This document shows, piece after piece, positions 26,745-34,675 of a stretch of 39,996 nt of DNA; within the stretch, counting starts at the first letter, position 1; each line of letters opens with the position of its first letter. Origin of the DNA: Vulcanimicrobiota bacterium. Lineage in GTDB: Bacteria; Vulcanimicrobiota; Vulcanimicrobiia; Vulcanimicrobiales; Vulcanimicrobiaceae. Location of the stretch: NCBI GenBank assembly GCA_027315245.1, contig DAHUYK010000156.1, forward strand, positions 1-39,996, written 5' to 3'. A program made the position numbers and the translations under genes. Below the pieces are notes generated by a model that did not search any database, was not told where the DNA came from, and saw only the letters and a list, made by a program, of their open reading frames with translations.

Positions 26745-26860
26745 GCACGATCTCCTTCTCTGAAAGCGATGCCTTCGCGACGGCATCTTCGAGAGGGCGC
26801 CTGCTTGCGCCTCGGCCCCAAGCAAGGAATCCGTTCCTCGGGACGAATGGCCGCCTGCTC

Positions 26861-27055
26861 GTGAGTAGAGGCTCTCGCCTGCGGTACGTGCTTCTCCTCG
26901 TACCATTCGTCGCGTATCTGGACCCGGCTTGGTACGACCGCATGGAGCCTCGCGTCCTCGGCTTTCCTTTCTTCTATGCGTACCAGCTCGGGTGGATCGC
27001 GCTCACGTCGATCCTCATCGGCGTCGTGCTCTTCTTGGGGCGACTGCGCCGATGA
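26861..27055 (+). CDS. DUF3311 small membrane protein, copy 1
   Basis: A 64-residue, two-helix peptide starts at a GTG and has the DUF3311 pattern: DPAWYDRMEPRVLGFPFFYA, then YQLGWIALTSILIGVVLFLG. DUF3311 proteins are encoded just before sodium:solute symporters and are thought to be partner subunits or assembly factors. Here the stop overlaps the start of the next symporter gene as ATGA. No good ribosome binding site precedes the GTG. Confidence 0.82.
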   Translation: MSRGSRLRYVLLLVPFVAYLDPAWYDRMEPRVLGFPFFYAYQLGWIALTSILIGVVLFLGRLRR

Positions 27056-28572
27056 CGCACGCCGTCCGCAACGAGGTCTTCGCGGGCCTCGTTGCGTTCG
27101 TTAGCCTCATCGGGTTCTTCGCGGCGCGCTGGGGCTCAGGCAACCTGCGCCACCTCGACGAGTGGGCGCTCGGGGGGCGTCGATTCGGAACGATCGTCTC
27201 GTGGTTTCTCATCGGCGGCGACGTGTATACCGCGTACACGTTCATCGCGGTCCCCGCGCTCGTGTACGGCGCGGGCGCACTGGGCTTCTATGCGGTGCCC
27301 TATGCCGCGATCGCCTATCCCTTTGCTTTCGTCATCCTCTCGCGCTTTTGGAACGTCGCGCGCGCACGCGGGTACGTCACCTCGGCTGACTTCGTGCGCG
27401 AGCGTTTCGGAAGCCGTAGCCTCGAGATGGCGATCGCCGCAACGGGCGTGCTCGCATCGCTGCCCTACATCGCGCTCCAAGTCGTCGGCATGAAGGCCGT
27501 GCTCGTGCACCTCGGCGGCGCATTTGCCGTGAGCAACGGCGAGCTCGCCCTCACGATCGCATTCGTGCTTCTCGCAGCGTATACGTTCACGAGCGGACTG
27601 CGGGCTCCGGCGGCAATTGCGTTCGTCAAGGATACGCTCATCTACGCAACGGTCGTCGCCGCGATCGTCATCATTCCCGCGAAGCTCGGCGGATGGGGTC
27701 ACGTCTTCGATGCTGCTGGGGCAGCGCTCGCTGCGCGAGCGAAGCCAGCCTCTATTCTCCTCGCTCCGGACCAGCAGATCGCCTACGCGACCATGGCGTT
27801 TGGATCATCCCTTGCGCTCTTCGTCTATCCGCACTCAATAACGTCGGTGCTCGCCGCGAAATCCAGGGCGGTGGTCCAGCGCAACATGGCACTGCTTCCG
27901 ATCTACTCGGTGATGCTCGGTTTTCTCGCGCTACTCGGATACTGTGCGGTCGCCGCCGGCATTTCGACGAAGGACACGAGCAGCATCATCCCGCTCTTGC
28001 TCGACCGCTACTTTCCACCTTGGCTCTCAGGCGTGGCGCTGGCCGCAATCGTCATCGGAGCGCTCGTTCCGGCGGCGATCATGGCCATCGGTTCGGCGAA
28101 TCTCATTGCGAACAACATCTTTCGCGGATTCGATTCCGGCCGCGCGCACGGTGACGCGCATCTCTCCAAGCTCCTGACGCTGAGCATGAGCGCGTTCGCG
28201 CTCTGCTTCGTCATCTTCGTGCCGACCGCGTATGCAATCAACTTTCAACTGCTTGGCGGCATCTGGATGGTGCAGGTCCTGCCCGCGTTCGCGCTCGGCC
28301 TGTACACCCGCGCGTTCAATCCGGCAGCGCTCTTCGCCGGCTGGCTCGCCGCCATGACGGCATCGACCGCGATGGCCGTCGCAACGGCCGCCGGCGGCCA
28401 CGGCATCTCGCCGAACATGACGTTCGTCTTCTTCGGTCAGCCGGTAACGGCGTTCATCGCACTCTACGGACTAGCGATCAATCTCGCCGTCTGCAGCGTC
28501 CTTTCGCCGGTTTTTGCTCTGCTGCGCCTCGGCAAAGGGACCGATGCAACGACCGCCGCCGACTACGCTTGA
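27052..28572 (+). CDS. Sodium:solute symporter, copy 1
   Basis: The 506-residue protein has about 13 membrane helices and the SSS family order: LRHLDEWALGGRRFGTIVSW, FLIGGDVYTAYTFIAVPALV, the GYVTSADFVRERFGSRSLEM loop, VFIVYPHSIT-type segment (SLALFVYPHSITSVLAAKS) and AAIVIGALVPAAIMAIGSAN, where the sodium-site region is expected. Substrate is not readable; PanF, YodF and monocarboxylate carriers are relatives. Start is the ATG at 27052, overlapping the DUF3311 stop. A second such pair lies at 32,252-33,891. Confidence 0.9.
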   Translation: MTHAVRNEVFAGLVAFVSLIGFFAARWGSGNLRHLDEWALGGRRFGTIVSWFLIGGDVYTAYTFIAVPALVYGAGALGFYAVPYAAIAYPFAFVILSRFWNVARARGYVTSADFVRERFGSRSLEMAIAATGVLASLPYIALQVVGMKAVLVHLGGAFAVSNGELALTIAFVLLAAYTFTSGLRAPAAIAFVKDTLIYATVVAAIVIIPAKLGGWGHVFDAAGAALAARAKPASILLAPDQQIAYATMAFGSSLALFVYPHSITSVLAAKSRAVVQRNMALLPIYSVMLGFLALLGYCAVAAGISTKDTSSIIPLLLDRYFPPWLSGVALAAIVIGALVPAAIMAIGSANLIANNIFRGFDSGRAHGDAHLSKLLTLSMSAFALCFVIFVPTAYAINFQLLGGIWMVQVLPAFALGLYTRAFNPAALFAGWLAAMTASTAMAVATAAGGHGISPNMTFVFFGQPVTAFIALYGLAINLAVCSVLSPVFALLRLGKGTDATTAADYA

Positions 28573-30094
28573 AGTGAAGGCCGCTCTTGTGCTGGCGCTC
28601 GGAGCGCTCGCCCTGCACGCCGTAACGGCGGGGCGCTACGGATACTTTCGCGACGAACTGTACTTCATCGCGTGCGCCCATCATCTCGCGTGGGGCTACG
28701 TCGATCAGCCGCCGCTCGTCGCGTTCGCTGCATGGCTCGCACAGCCGTTCGGGTTCGCACTCCTTGCGCTTCGCGCGGCGCCCATGCTCGCGGCCGCGCT
28801 GACCGTCGTCACGGTCGTTGCGCTGACACGCGAGCTCGGGGGCGGTCGCTTTGCGCAATGGACCGCCGGCGTACTGACCCTCCTTCTTCCTGCGTATCTG
28901 CTCCTCGGCAACACCCTCACGACGACATCGTTCGAACCGCTTACCTGGACGCTCACCGTGTACTGCGTGCTCCGTCTCGTCCGCAGCGCGCAGCCGTACT
29001 GGTGGATCGCGCTTGCGCTCGTCGTCGCGTTCGGACTCTACGGCAAATACACGATCGCGCTCTGGGTCTTCGCTCTCGTCATCGGGTTGCTCGCGACGCC
29101 GCAGCGGCGCGTTCTGGCAACGCCGTGGTCCGCCGGCGCCGCCGGGATCGCGCTGCTCCTCGTCACCCCGAACATCCTCTGGCAGGGTGCGCACGGATGG
29201 CCGATGCTACAGGTGTTGTCCGGAGACGCCGCGCACCGTCCCGAGCTGCAGAACGGCGTGCTCCTGGACGCGCGCGGATTCTTCACGAACACCGCGGCCT
29301 TTCTCGTGGAGCAAATGCTCGTCGCAAACCCGCTCGCAGCGCCGATCTGGGCTGGTGGCATCATCGCGCCCTTCTGCTTGCGGTCGCTCAAGGCTGCGCG
29401 CTTCATCGCGATCGCCGCCCTCGTCGCCTTCGCCGTCGCAATCGCCGCAGAGGCGAAAGGCTACTACGTCGCCGGCCTCTACGGCTCGCTCGTCGCTTGC
29501 GGCAGCGTTTGGCTCGAGCGCTGTGCGCTGTCGGTTCGGCGCACACTTGCCAGCGCAGCAGTTGCCTGCGGGCTCGTGGCGATGCCCTTCGCCATTCCCG
29601 TGCTGCCGGTGCAGGGGCTCGTCGCGTACAGCGCCGCACTCCACTTGACCGGCAATGCCGGTTCTCAGCAACATCTCGTGCAACCGGCCTTTGCCGAGGA
29701 GTTCGGCTGGAATCGCTTAGCGCGTGACGTCGCGCGCGTCTACGCGGCGCTTCCGCCTTCGCAGCGGCGCGCTGCAACCATTTACGCCGACACGTACGGC
29801 GACGCCGGCGCGCTTGACTTCTTCGGGCCGCGCTATCGTTTACCGCCTGCAATCTCGTCGCAGAACTCTTACTACCTGTGGGGAACGCACGGCGCGAGCG
29901 GACGCGTGCTCATCGCCATCGGTGCGACGCGCATCGCCTACCTGCGCCGTTACTATCGCCGGGTGCGGCTCGTCGCCACGTCGTTCGATCCGTATCGCTG
30001 GATCGTCGAAGGTCCCGCGCCGATCTATGTCTGTACGCAACCGATCGCGCCGCTGCAGTCGATCTGGCCCCATCTGCGCTGGTACGGTGCGTAG
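28544..30094 (+). CDS. GT39-family (ArnT/PMT-like) membrane glycosyltransferase
   Basis: The 516-residue protein has 10-12 predicted helices and the GT-C signature at its N-terminus: GYFRDELYFIACAHHLAWGY followed by VDQPPLVAFAAWL, with the catalytic-type aspartate in the first periplasmic loop. A C-terminal soluble part includes ATIYADTYGDAGALDFFGPR and NSYYLWGTHGASGRVLIAIG. Members transfer sugars from polyprenyl-phosphate carriers to lipid A, proteins or glycans on the outer side of the inner membrane. The ATG follows AAAGGG and overlaps the symporter gene by 29 bases. The acceptor is unknown; the neighbouring pilin-like proteins are candidates. Confidence 0.88.
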   Translation: MQRPPPTTLEVKAALVLALGALALHAVTAGRYGYFRDELYFIACAHHLAWGYVDQPPLVAFAAWLAQPFGFALLALRAAPMLAAALTVVTVVALTRELGGGRFAQWTAGVLTLLLPAYLLLGNTLTTTSFEPLTWTLTVYCVLRLVRSAQPYWWIALALVVAFGLYGKYTIALWVFALVIGLLATPQRRVLATPWSAGAAGIALLLVTPNILWQGAHGWPMLQVLSGDAAHRPELQNGVLLDARGFFTNTAAFLVEQMLVANPLAAPIWAGGIIAPFCLRSLKAARFIAIAALVAFAVAIAAEAKGYYVAGLYGSLVACGSVWLERCALSVRRTLASAAVACGLVAMPFAIPVLPVQGLVAYSAALHLTGNAGSQQHLVQPAFAEEFGWNRLARDVARVYAALPPSQRRAATIYADTYGDAGALDFFGPRYRLPPAISSQNSYYLWGTHGASGRVLIAIGATRIAYLRRYYRRVRLVATSFDPYRWIVEGPAPIYVCTQPIAPLQSIWPHLRWYGA

Positions 30095-30129
30095 TCTCAT
30101 CGCCGCCCGCACGGGGCACTCGTGCTGGC

Positions 30130-32169
30130 ATGGGTGCGCGGGAACGGGGGTTTACGCTCCTCGAGCTAGCAATCGCGGTCGGCATCCTCGCATTGCTCGC
30201 TGCGGCGGGAGCATGGGCGTTCTCGTTGCACCCGGACGCACTCGCATCAGCCACCGACGATGTCGACGCGGCGCTCGCGTCGGCGCGCGCAATCGCAAGC
30301 GCTAGCGGCAACGGCGCAACGATCGTCTTCGCGCCGAGTACCGCGGGCGCCGGCTTTTCCGTGCGCGTCTACACCGGGCGTCCCAATGCGCCCGGCGCCG
30401 TCGTCCCGACGAATGCGATGCCGGTCGTCGCCGATGCGAACGTGCATGAAGCCAAGCTCGGCGATCCTCCGTTCGCGATCTTCATCGACAGTGCGGGCGA
30501 CGCGAGCGGGCAGGCAGCCTACCCTGCATTCGACGCAGGCGGCGCGGCGCGATTCTCCGTCATCGCGCAAGAGCCCGCCTGTCCGTCGGCCGGTTTCGTG
30601 CTGACCATCTCGATCGTAACGCCGCCGGTATCGCGCACGCGCGCGCTGCCGTGCCGCAACGCGTTGAGCACTGCGGGATCGCCCGATCCGTCGCCGACGC
30701 CGAACGTCCCAATCGTCACGCCGACCGCCTTGCTCTTTCACTGGCCCGCCGACGTGCAGCAACCCTTCGTCGCGACGGAGTGGGGATACACGCACTGGTT
30801 TGCTTCCTCGGCCGGTTTCGCGTGCGGTAACGGCGTCGCCGCCTTTCCGAACGTGCTGCCGTCACCGTACAGCGAGCCGCCGTCTTTGGCCGAAGCCGGA
30901 CTCGCTCCGTCGCCGCCGCCGGACGCTCCGTACTCGTATCCGAACTCCGGCGGCGCGAGCATGAACGACGCGCCCGCTGCATTTCCGCTGCAGCCGCAGG
31001 GCGCCGGGCTCTGCAGCGCCACCGTTGAAGATGCCTTCGGCCAGAGCGCTTCCACGGCTATCGCCGTAATGGGATGGCTCACCGCGACGTACGGATCGAC
31101 CGCCGTAACGCACGCGGCGGGAACGCTCGCGGTTCCCGCGACCGCTTTGCCGGCAGCGGGAAGCTCGGTCACGATCGCACTCGCAAAGAGCTTCGACAGC
31201 GCAGCGCTCTCACCGCAAGTCGCCTTCACTGGTTCGAGCGCCGTTCCGTGCGCCGCGGATATCAACGTGAGCAACGCGGCGGGTTCCACGCCTCCGACCC
31301 GTTCCTCGGCGCCGTCAACCGCGAGCCTTACGTTCACGGTCGTCGCATTGCCGCCGTCCGCTATGAACTGCACGGGCGTCATCTTCAATCACTACGCCGA
31401 TGGGGGCGCGCCCTCGGATGCAGCCGCGGAAGCCGGCGAAGGCGTGTCGTTTACGCTCTCGCTCGCACCGCCGACCGGTGCCCTCTCGACACTGGGAAAG
31501 ATCGTCTTCTGGCTGCCGTCCGGGAGCGGCGGCGCCTGCTCGTACGCACAGCTCTACTTGGAGAACGGAAACGCCGACGCGAACGCACCGAACTCGACCG
31601 ACGCATTCAATGAAACCGACGCAAACGGCTGCGTCACGAACGATACCGTGAAGCTTTGGGCGACCGAGCCGAACTACAGCGGCGTATTCGATCTCGTCAT
31701 CGGCAGTTGCGGACCATCCATCAATCCGGCGGCGCTCTCGTGGAGCGCCTCTTCCTCGACGGCCCTCGCGCCGGCATCGTCCACGCCATCGTGCCTGTTA
31801 GAAGTGCAATCGACGGATCGCTCTCTCTCGAGCGGGGGAGCACGCTCGGTCAGCGCCATCGTCAACTCCTGCTCCGGTGCGACGATGTCGGTTGGCATTG
31901 GGAGCGCTTGTTCAATCACCCTCCCGCTCTCGTGGGGAGAGCCACCGGATTGCACCCCGGGTGGTTCTGGTGGGGAATACGTAACCGTCAAGGTGACCGA
32001 AGATCCCACTCCCATGCTCGGTACGTTGACGCTCGTCGGTTCTACACAAACGGAAGGCACGTACCTTTGGACGAGGACGGCGCCTGGGACTGAAACGATC
32101 TCGTATATCGAACTCGACGAAGTCTGCCATCACACGGCATCATCCCATGGCACCATTACGCTCAACTAG
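30130..32169 (+). CDS. Very large pseudopilin-like surface protein
   Basis: The 679-residue product starts MGARERGFTLLELAIAVGIL, a textbook class III signal (G-FTLLE, Glu at +5). A GspH/FimT-like domain follows to about residue 180. The remaining 500 residues are Ala/Ser/Pro/Thr-rich, with paired cysteines and Ig-like or fibronectin-like segments (LTFTVVALPPSAMNCTGVIF, GVSFTLSLAPPTGAL, YVTVKVTEDPTPM). Ordinary pseudopilins have 130-250 residues, so this is a pilin head joined to a long exported region, perhaps an adhesin tip. It lies 35 bases after the glycosyltransferase gene. Binding target unknown. Confidence 0.8.
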   Translation: MGARERGFTLLELAIAVGILALLAAAGAWAFSLHPDALASATDDVDAALASARAIASASGNGATIVFAPSTAGAGFSVRVYTGRPNAPGAVVPTNAMPVVADANVHEAKLGDPPFAIFIDSAGDASGQAAYPAFDAGGAARFSVIAQEPACPSAGFVLTISIVTPPVSRTRALPCRNALSTAGSPDPSPTPNVPIVTPTALLFHWPADVQQPFVATEWGYTHWFASSAGFACGNGVAAFPNVLPSPYSEPPSLAEAGLAPSPPPDAPYSYPNSGGASMNDAPAAFPLQPQGAGLCSATVEDAFGQSASTAIAVMGWLTATYGSTAVTHAAGTLAVPATALPAAGSSVTIALAKSFDSAALSPQVAFTGSSAVPCAADINVSNAAGSTPPTRSSAPSTASLTFTVVALPPSAMNCTGVIFNHYADGGAPSDAAAEAGEGVSFTLSLAPPTGALSTLGKIVFWLPSGSGGACSYAQLYLENGNADANAPNSTDAFNETDANGCVTNDTVKLWATEPNYSGVFDLVIGSCGPSINPAALSWSASSSTALAPASSTPSCLLEVQSTDRSLSSGGARSVSAIVNSCSGATMSVGIGSACSITLPLSWGEPPDCTPGGSGGEYVTVKVTEDPTPMLGTLTLVGSTQTEGTYLWTRTAPGTETISYIELDEVCHHTASSHGTITLN

Positions 32170-32251
32170 CTTGGCGTAGGGGCGGAGGCGCTGAGCGCGG
32201 ATCACCTTGCTCCCCAGGTTATCGTCGTAAGGAGAGCGCACAGGTAGCGAC

Positions 32252-32440
32252 ATGACGCGCTGGCGCGCTGCCCTCCCCGCGCTCGTCCCCGTCGCAGCGC
32301 TTGCGTTCGGTGTGCCGCTCGTAAACCGGCTCGACCCGAGCGTTTTCGGCGTGCCGTTCGTCATGTTCTGGGTCGTCGCGTGGGTTGCGGTGACGCCCTT
32401 GTTCTTGTGGCTCGTCGGACGTTTGGAGCATCGCTGGTGA
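32252..32440 (+). CDS. DUF3311 small membrane protein, copy 2
   Basis: This 62-residue peptide has the same two-helix layout as the copy at 26,861: NRLDPSVFGVPFVMFWVVAW with the DP...G.PF core, then VAVTPLFLWLVGRLEHRW. The ATG follows an AGG at suitable distance. Its stop overlaps the next symporter start as GTGA. Sequence divergence from copy 1 is high, so the duplication is not recent. Confidence 0.84.
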   Translation: MTRWRAALPALVPVAALAFGVPLVNRLDPSVFGVPFVMFWVVAWVAVTPLFLWLVGRLEHRW

Positions 32441-33891
32441 GCGGCGCAACGATCGCTCTCGGCATCGTGGCAGCGATCGTGGCGGCAACGATTCTTTTCG
32501 CGCTTCTCTCCACGCGCCGCGTGCGTGTCAGCCCGCAGGAGTTCATCGTCGGCGGCCGGTCTTTCGGCACGCTCTTTCTCTGGCTGCTGCTCGCAGGCGA
32601 AGTCTACACGAGCTTCACGTTTCTGGGCGCGTCAGGCTTGGCATACCTCCACGGCGCTCCCGCGTATTACATTCTTGCGTATGGCACGTGCGGATACGTC
32701 TTGGGGTACTTCCTCTTACCGAAGATCTGGCGCGTCGGGAAAGAACGCGGCCTGCTCACCGCGCCGGACTTCTTCGTCGATCGCTACGGGAGCCGCGCGC
32801 TGGGCGTCCTCGTCGCACTCGCACAGTTGACCTTCATGATCCCGTACGTCACCTTGCAGATATCTGGGCTGCAGATTCTGCTGCACATCGCGGGGTACGG
32901 CAGCTTCAACGCCACGGCCGCCGCGTGCATCGCTTTTCTCGCCGTCGCGCTGTTCGTGTTCACCGTCGGCCTGCGTGGTACGGCATGGGCGAGCGTCGTG
33001 AAAGACGGCCTCGTTCTCGCAGCGATCGCCTTCGTGGGGCTCGTTGTGCCGCTGCATTTCTTCGGCTCGCTGCCGCACATGTTCGCGCAGCTCCGTGCTG
33101 CGCACGCCGCCATGCTCACCCTCGCGCCGGCGGGCAGACCGTACGGCGCCGTATGGTACGTCTCAACGGTGTTGCTCACCGGCGCGGGATTTTACATGTT
33201 CCCGCAGTCGTTTGCGGCGGTGTACAGCGCGAAGAGCGAAGACGTGCTGCGTCGCAACGCCGTGCTCATGCCGCTCTACCAGGTCGTGCTACTCCTCGCG
33301 TTCTTCGCCGGGTTCGCCGCACTGCTGCTCGTGCCGGGGCTCAAAGGAGCGCAGGCAGATCAGTCGTTCATGCTCGTCGTGCAACACTTCTACGCGCCGT
33401 GGGTGCTCGGTGCGGTCGCGGGTGCGGGTGCGCTCGCCGCGCTCGTTCCCGCCTCGGCCCTGCTGCTTGCCACGGCGAGCGTCGTCGCGAAGAACGTGCT
33501 CGGCGACGCCTTCGGCGTCGCCCGGGGTGATGACGCGCGCGTGTTGACAACGCGCGTCTGTGTGCTCGGCATAGCCCTGCTCGCGCTCACGCTCTGGCTC
33601 TTCGAAAAAAGTACGCTCGTCGGATTGCTCCTCATCGTCTACAACGGCATCACGCAGTTCTTGCCGGGCGTCGTCTGCGCGTTCGCCTGGCCGCGCGCCA
33701 ACGCATGGGGAGTCGGCGCGGGCATCGTCACGGGCATCGCCACCGCCGTACTCCTGAGCACGAGCGCCACGCCCTGGGGCATCAACCCAGGGTTCGTCGC
33801 GCTCCTCGTCAACGTCGTTGTGCTCGTCCCGGTCTCTATCGCGACGCAAAGCAGTCGCGACAGTACACGGGCTTATCGCCCCGTGGATTGA
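32437..33891 (+). CDS. Sodium:solute symporter, copy 2
   Basis: The 484-residue protein begins at a GTG (M-S-G-A-T-I-A-L-G) and has about 13 helices with the SSS pattern: EFIVGGRSFGTLFLWLLLAG, EVYTSFTFLGASGLAYLHG, GLLTAPDFFVDRYGSRALGV, FYMFPQSFAAVYSAKSEDVL and ALAALVPASALLLATASVVA. It parallels copy 1 throughout but is clearly a distinct transporter. Substrate is unknown. Its last 56 bases overlap the end of a convergent zinc-ribbon gene. Confidence 0.9.
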   Translation: MSGATIALGIVAAIVAATILFALLSTRRVRVSPQEFIVGGRSFGTLFLWLLLAGEVYTSFTFLGASGLAYLHGAPAYYILAYGTCGYVLGYFLLPKIWRVGKERGLLTAPDFFVDRYGSRALGVLVALAQLTFMIPYVTLQISGLQILLHIAGYGSFNATAAACIAFLAVALFVFTVGLRGTAWASVVKDGLVLAAIAFVGLVVPLHFFGSLPHMFAQLRAAHAAMLTLAPAGRPYGAVWYVSTVLLTGAGFYMFPQSFAAVYSAKSEDVLRRNAVLMPLYQVVLLLAFFAGFAALLLVPGLKGAQADQSFMLVVQHFYAPWVLGAVAGAGALAALVPASALLLATASVVAKNVLGDAFGVARGDDARVLTTRVCVLGIALLALTLWLFEKSTLVGLLLIVYNGITQFLPGVVCAFAWPRANAWGVGAGIVTGIATAVLLSTSATPWGINPGFVALLVNVVVLVPVSIATQSSRDSTRAYRPVD

Positions 33892-34135
33892 ACGGCACCT
33901 CCGCGACGCCGCCGCAGCCGCTGCAAGTTGCAGTGAACATCTCGCGCACGCGCGGCGCCCCGGCGCTCGGAGCGCCTTGCCCCTGCGAGCGCATCGCCTT
34001 GCGCGCTTGACGACAGTCGGGACAACGGTTCGGCTTGTTTTGAAAGCCCTTCTGTTCGTAGAAGCGCTGCTCCCCAGCGCTGAACACGAACTGACGACCG
34101 CAATCCACACAGTTGAGCATTTCGTCTACATACAC
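33836..34135 (-). CDS. Zinc-ribbon domain protein
   Basis: The 99-residue product carries four CxxC knuckles: C9/C12, C38/C41, C71/C74 and C92/C95. The first half (LNCVDCGRQFVFSAGEQRFY and NKPNRCPDCRQARKA) is the probable zinc-binding domain often called zf-trcl. The second half (FTATCSGCGGVAEVPFNPR and KPVYCRDCFASR) is the CXXC-CXXC ribbon common in small uncharacterised bacterial proteins. The GTG at 34135 follows AGGAG; an internal ATG at 34120 is also possible. Its end overlaps the convergent symporter gene by 56 bases. A nucleic-acid role is often assumed but is not shown. Confidence 0.88.
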   Translation of the reverse strand: MYVDEMLNCVDCGRQFVFSAGEQRFYEQKGFQNKPNRCPDCRQARKAMRSQGQGAPSAGAPRVREMFTATCSGCGGVAEVPFNPRGDKPVYCRDCFASR

Positions 34136-34147
34136 GGATATCGACTC

Positions 34148-34579
34148 CTAAAAGCAACGGGCCAGAGCGTCGACACCCTCTTCGAAGATGTAGAGCGGGC
34201 CGACCAAGAGGTAGATGAGGTTCTCCAGAAACTTCGGCTTCGTTCCCTCGATGCGATGTCCGACGAGCTGAAAGACCCAGCCGGCGACAAAGAGCGCCGC
34301 GTCGATCTGCCACTGCAATCTCGTCGCGATCGTGTACAATGCGGCGAAGACGAGCAGCGCGACGAATGCGCCGCGTCGATCGATCGCCACGTAATAGACG
34401 AGCGTGAGCACCGCGAGAACGATGGCAAGGTTAACGCTGCCGATGCGAATCTCGGCCGTGAGGCCAAGCAAACCGGCAACGATGAGGGGGATTCCGAGAG
34501 CGTGGCAAGCGCGATTCCGCGGGTCGTTGTGATACGACGCGTATTCGCTAAAGAGCCGAGCCTTGGAGCCCTTGGTCAT
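34148..34579 (-). CDS. DUF962 / Mpo1-like membrane protein
   Basis: The 143-residue protein has the family motif FSEYASYHNDPRNRACHALG with the conserved Y16, H17, N22 and H26, followed by about four hydrophobic helices and the GTKPKFLENLIYLLVGPLYI segment. The yeast relative Mpo1 is an iron-dependent dioxygenase of fatty acid alpha-oxidation; whether the bacterial members share this is not known. The ATG at 34579 is chosen because residues before it are non-homologous and antisense to the M20 gene. It is 12 bases upstream of the zinc-ribbon gene, likely the same transcript. Confidence 0.87.
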   Translation of the reverse strand: MTKGSKARLFSEYASYHNDPRNRACHALGIPLIVAGLLGLTAEIRIGSVNLAIVLAVLTLVYYVAIDRRGAFVALLVFAALYTIATRLQWQIDAALFVAGWVFQLVGHRIEGTKPKFLENLIYLLVGPLYIFEEGVDALARCF

Positions 34580-34609
34580 GCGACGTCCGATAGTTCCTAA
34601 GAGGGCGGC

Positions 34610-34666
34610 GTTTCTCCGGGCCGCCCGACGCCTCCCTGCCGGGTCGTGGGCACTTTCCGGAGAAAC
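34610..34666 (+). promoter_or_regulatory. Perfect inverted repeat that covers the ribosome binding site of the M20 gene
   Basis: GTTTCTCCGG (34610-34619) and CCGGAGAAAC (34657-34666) are perfect reverse complements. The 37 bases between them allow further pairing (GCCCGAC with GTC..GGGC). The second arm contains GGAG, the only Shine-Dalgarno-like sequence before the ATG at 34676. The repeat could be a translation-control hairpin or an operator. Confidence 0.55.
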
Positions 34667-34675
34667 CGGCGAAAC

